Positions 1 through 13,000 of a DNA stretch of 39,927 nucleotides are shown piece after piece (the first letter of the stretch is position 1; the number at the start of each line of letters is the position of its first letter). The notes under the pieces are model-generated. The model saw nothing but the letters and a program-made list of their open reading frames with translations. It searched no databases and was not told where the DNA came from. Source of the DNA: Amoebophrya sp. AT5.2. Taxonomy: Eukaryota > Sar > Dinophyceae > Syndiniales > Amoebophryaceae. The stretch lies in contig RXOD01003885.1 of NCBI GenBank assembly GCA_005223375.1, positions 1 through 39,927 of the forward strand, read 5' to 3'. A program made the position numbers and the translations under genes.

Positions 1-1296
1 ATTTTAAATAATCAACGACCCGGAGATATTTATTGCACGTTGGTGGCGGGGCCCCTATTGGAATCCCTTTTTAAGTTAGTTAATGGCTTAGTGAAGTACA
101 GGCGAAATGAAAGATCCCTAAATGTTAATGTTCCAGCATGATAGGACGCGACAGCCATTTGCCCGAAGCGATACAACGATCAGATCGACACGACGCTCGA
201 CGGGTCACTCTGTCATCTCGTCGTTCTCGTCCCGTCTCACTCATTGTTGAGATTGAGTTGACGACGCCCTCTCTTCGACAAATTCTTGTTTTTCCGTCTT
301 GCTCCTAACCAAAGGCCCGCTCCCCTGGCGCATCGCGACGTAAGCACAACGTACAGGGAAATGTACCAAGGGCGGTACGCGATCACTTGCAGAACGCATC
401 CTGACCCTGGGGTTCAGCTTCTAGCTCTCATCGTCGAGCTTCACTGGAAAATGCAAAGCCAAAGCAACATTAAAATGCCAATATATCGTACACGTGAGCA
501 AAATGGAATGGAATGGAAGAGTTACCCCCCCTGCCTTGTGGATTTTTAGGAAAAGTTTTTTAGGGGTGCCGTACCCTCCTAAGTCCGAAAACTACAAAAG
601 AAGAAGCTGTGTGTGGGACCTCGAATGATCCGTCCTCAGCGTAATTGAGTAAAAATGCCTGCTGGTGTGCGCACTCTCGTATGGGATCCAGATTACGTAG
701 AGCAGCTGCAGAAGAAGGTAGATGCGGCGAGGCACTGTAGATACGACCACAGTAAGACACATTTACTGGCTCCTCGGGTCGAGTCAGAAGTCGATGTGCC
801 AATCTGTCTCCTTGTATAATGAAATGAATGGTAAATAATTTGGTAAAAGTAAGTATAGTAAATGAATCCTGCTCACGCGCAGAGTTAAGTAGGACGCATC
901 CGAAATAGAAGCGAGACGCGTCATTCTTCTCGTGTGGCAATCATTGCGATGATATAAACGAATGAAACAAGTGACGCCTCTTTTTCAAGAAGAACAAGAA
1001 ATACGGTGTCTATTGAAGCAACTTCGAAATGAATAGTCTGACAGTTCAATGGCAATGTAGTAGAAGATGACATGCGTTTACGGATCTCATGTTGTTCTTT
1101 TTGTACTGAGGTGGAAGAACGTGAACGAATTATAAAAGGTAGGCAGCAATAAAGCGTTCACTTCTTGATGCGGTGCTTTCGTGCTGCTAATTCAAGGGAA
1201 TGCGGCGTGCGCAGACGTGGTGGTACTGGTGGAGGGAGTGCTGCTAGCGATAGTCAAAGTCGTAGTGACCACCTACCTAGCTGCTCTACTAGTTTC
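1..1296. other. Region without a supportable gene (left edge)
   Basis: This stretch lies downstream of the last minus-strand gene. It is mixed-composition DNA with only short open frames. A minus-strand open frame at 560-940 (126 codons) is the longest, but it shows no domain, no convincing splice context and no family resemblance. It may contain the 3' untranslated region of the gene ending at 1297. I see no RNA gene or repeat here. Confidence 0.5.
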
Positions 1297-3814
1297 TTAG
1301 TTCTCTCTCCAGCCCGTCTTCAGGCCTCCGCGCAAGGCTAGCAATGAGGGCACTTTCAGCACTGGTGGATTACCGCTACCAAGCGAGCTCTCTCGATCCA
1401 CGAAGGCGCAGCGCAATCGGTCTACTGTGCCCTTCGAACCTGCGATCGAGTCGTCGTCTGAGGTCAGCAGTGAAGGGGTTCGTGCGAACTGCAATCCGCT
1501 GCCGTTCCCGTTCGTCGGCAACATGATAGGTGGCCGCTTTTCGTTACTGTTTCCGCCCGCCCGTGCAGCTCCTAGAAACCGGCTCCTACCACTACCGAGG
1601 CTTTCGAAGATGAAACGCTGGCGCTGCGGTGATGTCGCTGTCCCCCGCTCGTCTCCTGGAGGTGAGGGTGTTGCTGTCCGATGGCTAACTACACTAACGC
1701 TATGGCTGCTCAATTGCCTTTCAACGCGGGCTCTCACGTCTTCGGCCGCAGTTAGTGGCTTCCTTGACGCCTGTTCGATGGCAGGGCCTGCACCTACCCC
1801 CAAAACTTCCGCAGAGGGTCGCATACGAGTGGGTGAAGATGACGCACCACTGGAAATAGATCCTGTTGGTAGTGCCACTTTCTGCCCCTTGTCAGTCGTT
1901 GATCTCGGAGCACTGGCGGGGAACTGCGGTCGCGCTCGCCCCTGGACGTCTGCGGACTTCTGCTTTTCGTGGAATCGCAGCACCCGTTCGTCGGGGTAAA
2001 AGCTGAACTTTCCAGTTTTTTTTCCGCCCTGTTGGTTTTCGCCACCACCTCGTCCCTGTTTATCCTCATCGTCCGCATCTCCGTTTTCCCCTTGCTCTGC
2101 GTCTGCATCGAGAGGACCTCCGCTAGTGGGCTGTTGGGAGTGGGACACGTCATCGTCGAAACGAACTCCCCCGATCAGGGTAGCGGCGCGATGCAGGAGG
2201 CTCGCTCGCTTCTTTGCTGCATTCGCCGATGTTCCGCGCACGCCGCCCATTTTCCCGACGCTCGTTTCGAACTGCGCGACCGACGCGCGGAGGCCGGAAA
2301 AGCTGCTAGCCGGCGAACCGGGGGGAGAGTTTGTATCCACCATGCTCTGCGGTCTACTACCGCTCGCCGTAGAATGTGCTTCGTCCTGCTGACCGTGGTA
2401 TCGCTTCACCGCCTTCTGTGTATTCTCCGACTTTCGCTCCCTGGAGAGACGGCGGTTCCTCGTCATGGACCTGCGGTCGTGTCGTCGGCTTAGCTCTCCG
2501 TTCTTCTGCTGAAAATCCTTCAACGCTTTGTTTGCGCCACCGCCGGGGGACTTGCTGCCCCCGTTGCTGGTTTTGAAAATCTCTTCTTGCGCGCTACCGA
2601 AATCGTGATCGGTATCGAGGAGCTCGGCTGTGATACCGCCCTTCGTGTCGGCGGCGTACGTTTCCACGGTTGACCCACTGCGGACTAGCGTGGAGGTGGG
2701 CCGCTTGGTGGCAAGCTCGTGCTTGGGCGAGCCGAGCCGCGTCGGCTGAGACTTGGGATCCAGGGCGAACCTCCGGAGCGAATCCGCGACCGTCTTCGAC
2801 ATCATGGGTGAGGATGCCGTTTTGTTCGCGGCTAGTTCCTGCCGCGTCTTGGACACCGGGTCCCAGAGGAAGCTGGTCGCTTTCTGGTTCACCTTGCCCA
2901 GGTTATTCACGCCCGCGAAATTTGGCTTGCTGTGCAGTTCTAGGGCAAACATCGGCTTATGCGGTGTCAACGTCCCCGCCCGCACGCTCGTCGTCTGAGC
3001 TCCCGCAACATGTCCTAGTGACCTCGCCGTTTTCGGGCTTCCCCCGTCCCGGCTGCTTCGCGCGCCCGGAGACGGCGACCGGGACAAAGCAGAACCGGCT
3101 TTGCGCGGCAGAGACCTTTGGTTCTGCTTGCCGAACACTGCGGTGATCGCCACCTTGTGGTACGCATCTGCTCGCCGTATGAGCAACTTGGCCTCCTGCT
3201 TTTTTGATGACGACGACGAGTCACGGGCTGGGGCTTGCGTTTGTATTTGTTGTTCTGGTCGTCCTGTCGCAGAGAGAGTGCGGCGCAGAACCTTTGCGTT
3301 CCCACGGGTGCCTTCGGGCGGGGCTGGGGAATCGTAAACATCGTCCGTCTCAATCACGGACGCATCCACAACGCCGTCAGCTACGTTTCGACCGGTGCGC
3401 CGCGCTCCGGGGCCGCTTGTGCTGAGGCAAAGAAAGGGTTCGACGCGATGAATTTTTATTAATCGGCCGCTCTCCCTTCAATCCTGTTTTTTTCCATTTC
3501 CACCACCAACTGGCTACAACTAGTAGAGTGCATGATGGTAATGACCTTCAAGTATAAAGGCGCACATATTTTTTGAAGGCGCACATATTTTTTACGATCT
3601 ACTCGAATTATGAAACCGAAAGCCAAAACGAGCAGTTGCACCCATGATTTTCGTGGAGGAGAACTCGTCGGTCGATATCTATGGCGTTTGCTTCGCGTTC
3701 GGCGCGGTAGTAGCGTTGCCCGTGCTCGTCCGAAACGAGGCGGTGGGATGGTGAATCACCCGGTGGCGCGATGGTGAGGCGTGGAACAGCTGACCCGTAG
3801 CCGCCCGTGCGCAT
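1297..3814 (-). CDS. Ser/Arg-rich, largely disordered protein of unknown function (two exons)
   Basis: I do not recognise this protein. The proposed model joins exon 3642-3814 to exon 1297-3421 across a 220-nt intron (donor GTGCAA, acceptor TCAG), giving 765 aa in frame. The long exon is open for about 700 codons but has no in-frame ATG near its 5' end, which is why an upstream exon is needed. The ATG at 3814 opens a frame that splices into it in phase 2. The protein is rich in Ser, Arg, Gly, Lys and Pro. It has no membrane segment and no catalytic motif that I can see, and it looks intrinsically disordered and basic. Its start lies only 236 bp downstream of the stop of the neighbouring coiled-coil gene. 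The long exon is confident as coding because of its length; the first exon and start are less sure. A scaffold or cytoskeletal role would be speculation. Confidence 0.6.
3557..3594. repeat. 19-bp tandem duplication inside an intron
   Basis: Two adjacent copies of a 19-bp unit beginning AAGGCGCACATATTTTTT occupy 3557-3575 and 3576-3594 and match at 18 of 19 positions. They fall in the predicted 220-nt intron (3422-3641) of the Ser/Arg-rich gene. Confidence 0.85.
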
Positions 3815-4050
3815 GTATCCTGGCGGCGGGGTTGCATTTGCAAAAATAGTGGAGGAGTCGTACTAAACGACGACGAGGTGTCCAAGACGAGAACTTCGCT
3901 CGTGGAAGGATGAACAATTCTTTCATTATTGATAAATAGCGATGCAGATCAAGACGATGGATGAATGGTCAGACTCAACAGAACAGTAGAGCGGAGCACT
4001 AGCCAAGTACGTACAAGAATAAGTTGCGCTGCGCCCCCTTCGTTAAACTT

Positions 4051-6266
4051 TCACGTTGCGGTAGTTGTAGAAGTACCGTTCCGTTGGTCTGTTGGGCTCA
4101 GTGCTCGCGGCGATTTGCCTCTTGACAGCTCGCTGACTGGGTCCCAGTGCCGCACTTTGCGCGTTAAATGCGCCTTCTGTCGCATGAAATTGTGCACGCG
4201 AAAGAACATGATATCGTCGTCCCGATCGTAAGGCGGATCGCGTACTTGCAGAAACTTCAGCGCGTGCACGGCTATCTGTCGCAGCACCACAAGCAGCCGC
4301 TCGTCCGATCTTTTTTTACTTGCGGTCGAGCCACTTGCTCGATCACCGCTGTGCCTCCTGCTGCGTCCTCGCCACGTGAACAGCAGCTCTGTTACCGCAA
4401 TTTCGTACTCGAGCTCCAACGGACGCATGGCCATGAGGAAGTCGTCCATGCAAATCACGCCCGGCGTCTCTTTCGGCACAGTATTGAACAAGATCGAGGG
4501 GTGCAACAAAATGTTGTGCCGCACCACGAACTGCTGCAGGTCCGTGCTGGTGACCCGCCCCGCCCGCCGCGTGTCGATCAGCGTGAAGAGCTCCCTACCG
4601 CTCAAGTGGCCCAGCTCCACGCTTTCGTGTATCCACGCGGCAAACTGCGCCAGAACGGTCCCTGCCTTGCTGTCGTGCAGCGGCACGCCGTCCTTCATGA
4701 TCGTTTTTGGCTGCAGACTCGTGGGCAGCGCACGCTTCAGCACTAGCAGCATGTAGCCGCAGATCGTCGGCGTGATTGGCCGCAGCGTTGTTGTCTGGAC
4801 GTTCACCCCGCGCCTTAGTGCCAGCGATCGCATGTGGACCATGTGCCGCCGGAAGTCGTCGAAAACCTTTTTCGCCTCACTCGCCTGCACGTCGCGCAGC
4901 CGCTGCAGCCGGTTTTGTTTCCCCAGGTGGAACTTCGCCGTGGTGTCTCGCACTGTTACGTACTGTTGCTTGCGGTGGTTGTCGAGCTTGCCCTTCCAGA
5001 CAAGCAGTTCCTTGTCCTGCAGTTCCTTGGCCTTGTCGACCTTCCGCAGGTACGCGACGCGAAGGTCGTCGTCAAAGCGCTCGCCATCCTTCCGCTCCGA
5101 ATCGGCGTACGTTTTCATCAGCTGGAACAGGTGGGGCTGCCCAGTACTAGACGCGTTACGGTACACGCGTCCTGATTTTTGTGTATCATCTTCATGAATG
5201 GAAATGGTGCCTCTGCAATCTGCATGGCAACGGGAACTGGAGCTAACACGACCGGGACGACAGCGCCTGCGCCGCCAGCTTCCCTCCTACTACTTTGAAC
5301 TACGAATGCGACTACGACAATAGGAGTACCGTAGTCATCCAGTTGGTGTTTTGCTCTTTTGAACTTTTCGCTCTGCATCTGTATCTGCAGTCGTCCTTCC
5401 GCTTCGTCCAGTGCCAGGTCTTGTTCTTCCTGGATCTGCGAAATTCTTTTTTCTAACTGCTTCTCCTTCGCGAACAGCTTCTGGTGCAGGTCCGCTTTCA
5501 GGCACAGAAACGACTTCTCCACGTTCTCCGCAAATAGCTCCAGAACATGCGCCTGCAGGTCCCGTACCCACTGGCCGTAGGATTTTTCCCACGCTTTCTC
5601 CACACTGGGAAGGTTGCTCAGCACCTGCTCCATGGTGGCGTCGTCGAGCACCATGTCTTCGTGGTCGAAGGTCTTTATCGCAATCATGGTGTCTATATTG
5701 AAGCGGTGCACGTACAGCTTGTAGTGCAGCGCGTGAAACCGACAGAGCGACCGCTTCGAGAGATCCACGTGCATGGGGTCGGAGGATATTTGGAACTTCA
5801 GCGTCTCCTGCACAAGCGTCTGCAGCTCCTCGTCGCGAGTTGTCGCGGAGTACAACGACGTCACCGGATGCCGTCCCAAGCTTACCTTTCATGAGGATTG
5901 ACTAGCAGTCATGCATTGATTGATTTTGTCCATGGCGCAGGTGCATCTTCTGCATCTGCATCATGGTGCGTGTGCCGTGCGTCGTCGTGGTGAAAATTTA
6001 AATTAATCAGTGGAGAGAATCAAAAATCCTATATGATGATCATTGACATGAATGCGATTGCCACCAATCGAGCGATACATTATCAATCCATGTTTTTGTA
6101 CCTTCAAGAGCATGAGACAGCATGGACAGTGGTCGCACCCGTCGTACTGCTTTTTGCCGGCCTTGAGAACCGCCAGTTCGAGAGGTGTGCGCTCCACGTA
6201 GTGGGCCGTTTCCGGTACAGAGACCGTGCTCATCTCGAGCTTTAGCTTAGTTGCGTTTGCCGACAT
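4051..6266 (-). CDS. Coiled-coil protein with a degenerate EF-hand-like segment (three exons)
   Basis: The family is not recognised. Exons 6102-6266, 5330-5885 and 4051-5171 join through introns of 216 and 158 nt (donors GTACAA and GTACTC) and give 613 aa that close in frame. Exon 1 carries a Cys/His cluster (CDHCPCC) near residue 45. The middle of the protein has two long charged heptad-like stretches (about residues 165-240 and 260-345) that predict coiled coil. Near residues 430-460 the motif DTRRAGRVTSTD sits in helix-loop-helix context and resembles an EF-hand loop, but it lacks the acidic ligands at positions 3, 5 and 12, so calcium binding is unlikely. The C-terminus is basic and Ser-rich. 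A cytoskeletal or flagellar role is possible but unproven. The start is the first ATG of exon 1 and the nearest upstream gene is 3.8 kb away. Confidence 0.75.
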
Positions 6267-9200
6267 TTCTTTGGGCGTGGAGGTGAGTGCGTGTGCGGCA
6301 GCGGCTGTACTTGTAGTTAGTACTGGTGGCTGCTCACGCAGCTAGGAGACGAAGCCGCGCCCGCGATTCGGATTCCTCTCGTCCCGCTCCGCCTCCGTCG
6401 GCAACGAATTTATTTTTCGTCAGGCTCCACCACGTACGCGTCCTCAAGCCGAGGTCGTTCCGCCCCTCGTTCGGGTTCGCCGCGGATTCAACATCAAACG
6501 GTAACTAGCCCAAGGAGTCTCGGGCTCAGCCAACGCGAGACCGCACGAGGACCAAACAAGGAAACGCGTTCCTTTCCGTTCGGTGGTGGAACAAGCAAGC
6601 TTACATCAAAAGGAGCTCAAAAACGTTGCTCTACAGAAACCGCTACGGCTACCGCTACGGGGGCTGGCGCTCCTAGCTGTCTACTTACACAACACTATGC
6701 CATCCGATACTTATTCTTATTGGCGACCATGTGGCCAGGTGCTAACCTTTCCGTGGCTTGCAATTTTTATCATGGAGCCGAAGCCGTGAGCTGCGTGAAG
6801 TGGACGTGGAGCGAGGAGGAGTACTACGAGTAACAAGCATACCCAGGGCAAAGTACATAAGGCATACGCAAAGCTATGATGATGAATTCATATGGATATG
6901 AAAGCCTCGTGCTTTATTTCGAACGACGAGATCTCGTCTATAATCGTCCCATTGTTTTCTATTTTTTTATTAGGACCACAACGCCGCCACGGCATAACAA
7001 GGAGCACCAACCCTAACCCAATGTATGACCCTGACGACGCCCTGCCGAGCCCATCACAGGCGTGAAAACAAGCGATCCCAAGCAGAACAAAGACCACGAC
7101 GATGGATCTTCATCTTCTGAACCGAAAAATTTATCAAAAACGATCCCTGCACGATGAAGACGAAGCGAAGGAAAAGGACGTCGACCGTTCCACCTGCTAA
7201 TGCTATGTGTTGCAGCTATGGAAGTTTTCGTTTTCCACGACGCCGCTCCACCATCGGATGGACAATCCGCTGTATTCATCATCATAAATATCCACGACAC
7301 AGAAGCATGAAGATAGATGAACACGGAGACGAGTTCAAACATGATTGAGTCCTAGAATAATGAGAATGACCCGAAAAAAGCACACGTGGAAAATGATCTG
7401 GATTTTCGCTTCACCATGTTGCAGTCCATGTACGTGTGCCCTCATGCTGGTGCGCAGACCAAACCCGCAACAGGTTCGTCATGCAGTTGTGATGTCTCTC
7501 CTCGATCTTGAAGTCCACAAGCAATGCAACGTAAACCTCAACGTACGTGTTCAGGTTCACTATCACTTCAGCTCAAAATAATTAAGGCGTTTGTCGTTAT
7601 TGCAGGCCACGACATGCAGCACAGCGGGCGTCTGATTGATGATGACTTTTGCTGCTTCTCCTTCTGGCGCTGCGTATCCGTGTCGTCGGTCAACCTCAAC
7701 GAAATGGTGATCCCACCCAGAGAGAGACGTACAACTTGGCGTTGCTGATACAGTGTATTTCCTCATCCTCCTGTAGTTGTAATCGCGACCACTACTGCCA
7801 GTGACAGAATCAGTCCCTTGCAATGCACAAATACGTAAAACCTGTTCTTTGACGAGGTGCTCGAGTAAAAGAACGGATCCGGGTTTCGGTCTCATCGAGT
7901 TGTTGGGCCGCCGCTGATGGCACCGTGGCACTCCTGGTAGATGAGGTGAAGCTGCAAGTGGTGGCCTCATCTTGATGGCTTTTGGTAAGTTAGTAATTTA
8001 TTATCGTACTCCGAGCGGGTTGTTGTAGTACTCCTCTACTCACGTAGTGTTCTAGTTCTGCCTATGACCTTGATGCGCCGGCGCCCGCAACCAGAAAAGG
8101 TTGGCTGCGCTTGTGTGATATTCCGATAGCGGAATCGGAAAAGGAAATGGAGGAGGCACGACTAGCGAGAATAAAGGCTTGATGTAGTGACGGCCCGATA
8201 CGTCCAGTGAAAAAGTAAAAGGTGCATTGCATCTGTTATCTTCCCCATCGGCTCGCTCCTGTCACGCCATAGAACCCAAAGTGTACAAACAAATAAGTAT
8301 GCTTCATCATCATCTTGGCGCGGAACTAGTACGAAGTTAGGTCTACAAAAGTTGCGGTGCCCGCCGCTGGGTTGGTGACTCTTTAAATTGATCGATGCTC
8401 GCAGCCTCGGCCACCAAACCCGCTTCTATGTATACGCTTCTTCTAGTTGTTCCCGTGACCTAGACCTACAATCTTCCTGCGACCGCGCCCGCAACATGAA
8501 CATCCATCCTCTGAAATAAAATTCAAGTCCACCTACGTAGATTTTTGTTTTTCTGAACGCTTCTACCTTACCTGGTACAAGCTGAAAGTGCAACTGGAGT
8601 CTGTCTGGTTACGTCGGGGTGTCGAAATGGTGAACAAGAACATCAAGTGGCTCCGGCTATAGCTGGTCTGCCGCAAGCGCGTCCTCCACGCTCCCCGACG
8701 AGCTTGCTCAGCGATGGCTGGAGGAGAAGAAGGCCGAGCTTACGTGTAAACGCAGAGAACAATATCATATCATCGACGAGGAACGCCCTACCAATAGAAG
8801 TACCATTCGAGTTCGACTGGGCCACAGTATCCTAGTATCGCATCGGGACCCATGTATGAGTCCTCATCATTACTGAAACTGAACGAAAATCTGTAAACGA
8901 AGGAGCGGACGCACACAAACCTTCATCAATTTCGTAAAAATTCGCAATCAACGTCCGTCAGCTTCAACACACCAATCGATACGGATACGCTACCGAGAAT
9001 GATGAAGAATAGTGTTCTTGAACTCGCTGATAACCGTGAGGAAGCGGGCACGTCAGTAATTGACCGATGGCTCCGTAACTAGTATTTCTAGGGCTACCTC
9101 CATTTTAGAAGTGTTTCTTCCATATTGCAGATAGATGCCGCTCGAAGTAGAAACTATACTTGCTTCTGAGTCCTGACTTCGACGGGCGCGATGGCTTCCT

Positions 9201-10072
9201 CCTGTGGTCCCCGCTTTTTTACATATTCTGAACACGCAGCTACTCCCATTTACAACTTGTGGTCCCGCGAAACACTTTTCTGCGTATAATTTTTCTGCAC
9301 ATAAAGAAACTGCTACTGCACAAGCACAACACGCGCAGGCACAGCTTATGATGATGTTGATCGTGCGGCGGACCGCCGCACGTTTTCCCATATTTCTCTT
9401 TCTTCCTGCAGGCGCAGCTTATAAGTAAGCTTGGGCTTGCCTCGTTTTTATCGGCTCCAAGAATCAATTGTGGTTGATGAGAGTCAACAAGAAAGTAAGG
9501 AGTATGTTGGCGGGGGCACTCAGTGCCCTGCTGAGGCAATCTGCAGCAGCTACACACCTTCGTCCCGAAGTTGGACTGGCATGATCGTCAGGTTCGGAAA
9601 ATATGGCGACGTCAGCTTTAAATGGGAATGGCCGCGTGATGGAGATGGTGATGAGTTGATGTCGCAAAGAATAATGGCAATGAGTGGAGGATAGCCGCAG
9701 TTTGAGTTTCTAGGTAGTGGGCCCGACGTAGTCGTATAGCAACTTCTACTTTTGCTCTGATGCGTAGTCACGGTGGCGGTGCTGCTTCTGCAGAAATGCG
9801 GCCGCGGGAAGGATACAACAACCACAACAAAATGGAAAATCGGTCGAAACTCCGCCGCACATTCTGACGAGTGCATTTTCCCCCACAATTGGTTGGTTCC
9901 TACTCCATATCATTTGCAGCTAGCACGTGATCAGCTTTTGAGAGCTTCTCCTGGGAAGTTCTACCCATTTTGATGTTTCACCCAAGTCGTGCGCTGGTCA
10001 TTGTCCTGGCACTTCTGTCGCACCACCGCCGTCGAGTCAAGCCATCTAGATCTACTCGTTCTCACCACGAAG
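6267..10072. other. 3.8-kb stretch without a recognisable gene
   Basis: This is the largest gap in the window, between the desaturase stop and the start of the coiled-coil gene. Open frames are short on both strands (longest about 135 codons on the minus strand at 7563-7970) and none has a domain or fits a splice model. Features seen are a strong GC-rich hairpin at 9362-9382 flanked by imperfect 15-bp direct repeats, and short duplications such as ACCGCTACGG repeated near 6640-6665. It could hold promoter sequence, untranslated regions, an unrecognised non-coding RNA, or decayed mobile DNA. Confidence 0.5.
9335..9422. repeat. GC-rich palindrome flanked by imperfect direct repeats
   Basis: The arms CGTGCGGCGG (9362-9371) and CCGCCGCACG (9373-9382) are perfect inverted repeats around a single base. 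On either side lies a direct repeat, GCAGGCACAGCTTAT at 9335-9349 and GCAGGCGCAGCTTAT at 9408-9422, with one mismatch. On the plus strand a T-rich run follows the hairpin. The arrangement resembles a small foldback insertion or an excision footprint, but the direct repeats are longer than most target-site duplications. Confidence 0.7.
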
Positions 10073-13000
10073 TCACTGAGTCTTCTTGTTTTCCACGATC
10101 CGAGCAGGTGCTTCGTACTGCGCATGAGCCCAGTCCAGTTCCTCCGTTCCTTCCACATTCCCAAGCTCGTGCAACCATTCGAAGAACTGCGACACAAATT
10201 GGCGAAACGTCGCCACTTCGCGGTTCTGTGGGTTTTTGAGAGACAGTGCGCAACTTCAAGCTCAACTACTCATACATAGAAAAGCATGGCTTTGGCATCC
10301 GCCGCAGCGGCCCCACCCTGTAGAAGCAGTGGGGGCGATGAGGGTGTCACAAGTGACCGCACCGCGAACGGATCAGGAGCACGACGAGCCTCAAACACAC
10401 TACCTCCTCATACTAGACATACACCTTCATTGATTTGTCACTTTCATAGATTTGTCATTTTCATTGCTAAGCAGCACATTGTCACTTTCATTGATTTGTC
10501 ATCTACATTATCTATGTAAGTTAGTATCGTTGTAAGTAGTGTCTAGGAGGACGTGTGTCTAGGTGGATGGAATGTGTCTAGGTGGACGAGCTTGAAAATA
10601 GAAACCTAGCTTTACGTCGTTCTTGCGTTTGCGATGGCAATCGAAGATTCTGATTCATCGCTAGCCCTAGCCGCTAACGTTTCGCAACCTAGCCTGGAGC
10701 TACAGCCAGGCACGATTACCACACGAAGGAAGAAGAAATGTCAGTACCTTTATCCCATGTTTCTCGAGCACTTTTTTGAATCCTGGATACATGGCCGTGA
10801 AGTGGGTGTGCGAGATGCCGGGTATCACGTGGTGGATCGATTGCATGTTCAGGCCACCGGATATGAGGTACCACCCGTAGCTGTCGACGCAGAAGTCGCT
10901 TGTGTACGCAACCTGCTCGCGGATCCACCGGCCCATCATGGGATTCGGGTGTACTGTTTTCTGCAGGTCCTCGTCAGAGAGCTTCAGAAGCTTTTGCGTG
11001 CTACTGCCTTCGAACCCCGTGATCTCGTACGGGTGGACACCGGTCACCCCCTTGCGCAGGCGCCTGTGGTTAGCGGTTGGTGAAAATTTTTGATTTTACA
11101 GATCATGCGAAATAACTCAACAGAGGACAATCTCAATCCATCAAACATACAACGAAAATCAGGAGTCTGTCATCTTCATGTCGAGGCGCTGGTGGTAAAA
11201 CAGAGTCAAACGGGCTACCCTAGGGATCACCATGCAACGCTTTGGAAACGTGATAGAGCACAGCATCAGATGATCGTCGCTCCATGCCGTATCTTCACCG
11301 AAAGAGAGAAAAAACACGACCCTAGTTTTGACATGGGGCAAGGCACACGTTGATGGAAAAATCAAAATTTGTCAGTTTCGGTACAGATCTGCATTTGCCT
11401 CCACATTCTCCATGCACGCCTTGTTAATGTGCGCCCCCTGCGTGAAGATCAGGAAAGACCACGACGCGACGAAAATCATCGGCGCGAAGAGCACCATGTA
11501 CTGAAACGGCCCCAGTATCCACACGCCCGCCACCAGCCACAGCACCTGCAGCGCCAGCTCGGCCGCCATTGGCCACCAGAGGTCTTTCATCAGCGACTTG
11601 AGATGCCGGCACTGCCCGTACCGAAATGCCATCTTGTCCTCCTCCTTGACGTTTTTATCAAACGGGCCGATAAAAACTGGGATGCTGAGTAGCAGGTCCA
11701 GCGGCACCGCGACGTGGAGGTGCAGCGACGTGGTGGGGAGGATCAAGAAAATGAGTATCCCCTGCCACTTGGTAAGGAAGCCCTCCGGTTTGTCGAAAAG
11801 CCGGGAGGCACGCACCAGGGGACGGAAGTGGAAGAGATCTACGTCATCAATCAGGTTCGTGAACTGATGGTGCTGAATCACGTGCTGAATCGACCAAGCG
11901 GAAGCATTGAACATGAGCGGAAAGCCGCCAATCCACTGGCCGATACCTGATAAGAGGTTTATTGTGGATTTGGCGATTGTAATTGTTTCATTTAAACCAG
12001 GATGTTGAAGAAGAAGAAACTACAGCGATGTAATGCTATAATCCAATCCATCGTAGTCCGCTGGCGCTGCAGCTGCGCCAGGCCTTGTTTGCTGGAAGCT
12101 GGTACGTGCCAAAAGCAAAACTCGAGGAAGATAAAAACCAAAGTCAAAAAATATATACGGTTTATGGTGTCGTTGGGAAACGCGGCGAAGTGACTGGAAT
12201 CATGCGAGAGCGAAGCGCCGTACGTCCACTGCAGAACCTGTCGTGCAAAATTGGATTTAGAGTTTGTTTGTATTCTTGGGCGAAAATTCTAACCCGCTCT
12301 TCATCCCCTTGCTTGGGTATCATGTAGAAGGTATACTTACATACTGGGTTCGCGTTTTTCAGAAAAAAAAAATGAAAATGTTTGATCACTAGGTAGAACA
12401 GCAAGTACCGGGAAGAGTATTGCGGCCGTCAAGGACGCGTGCCTCAGGAAGTAGTAGACGCAAGCCCAGCAGCCCAGGTACAATGCGCTGTACAGGGCGC
12501 ATACCCCCACGGTCATATTATGCGGCCGCCCCACGGTCGCGCAGCCAATCTTCGGCTTGCTGCTCATCCCTGCTGCCCTTGGCGATAATGCTGAGCCCGC
12601 AGCAGCCTTCTTGGTTGCCATCGTGACGCCTTCCCGCGACAGTTTTTTCTCGTGTTCGCTCCGTCGCTCGGCGAAAAAGTCCCGCGCGAACTGATGGAGA
12701 TCCGCGTGCAAGGGGTCCTGTGGCGGCAGTTGGAGCCGCTTCGGCACGCCCGGCTCCCGAATCTCGTAGGGAATCATCATTTTCTCGAGCTTGTCGCGCG
12801 GCACGAAGGGATGATAGCTCTCAAACAGAATCGTGCAGTCGCTGTTCTTCGTCAATGTCAACGGCCACTTTCCACCCGGGTGGCTTTCCATGAACTTCGT
12901 GAGGTCGTACTTACGGCCGTAAATGGTCCACGTGGGACGCTCCTCCTGTTCCTTCCCAGGGACGGCCGGTCCGCTGCTGGACGCTGACGGCACTGCTTCC

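Larger units (their letters stand above)
10226..10747 (-). other. Longest intron modelled (desaturase intron 5, 522 nt)
   Basis: The donor GTACTG follows the codons for HGIK, and the acceptor ACAG precedes NREVATFRQF, both matching the expected desaturase C-terminus. The intron is more than twice the average modelled here and contains two clusters of short direct repeats, listed separately. Confidence 0.8.

Noticed and set aside
560..940. 126-codon minus-strand open frame near the left edge
   Set aside because: No domain, no splice partner and no family resemblance; its length is reachable by chance in DNA of about 48-50% GC.
2126..2493. Plus-strand open frames overlapping the long minus-strand genes
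   Set aside because: They are antisense shadows of long coding exons and show no independent family match.
7012..7021. CCCTAACCCA resembling a telomere repeat
   Set aside because: Only a single partial unit is present; there is no array.
7563..7970. 135-codon minus-strand frame in the gene-poor island
   Set aside because: Composition is not protein-like, there is no motif and no splice model; it is treated as chance.
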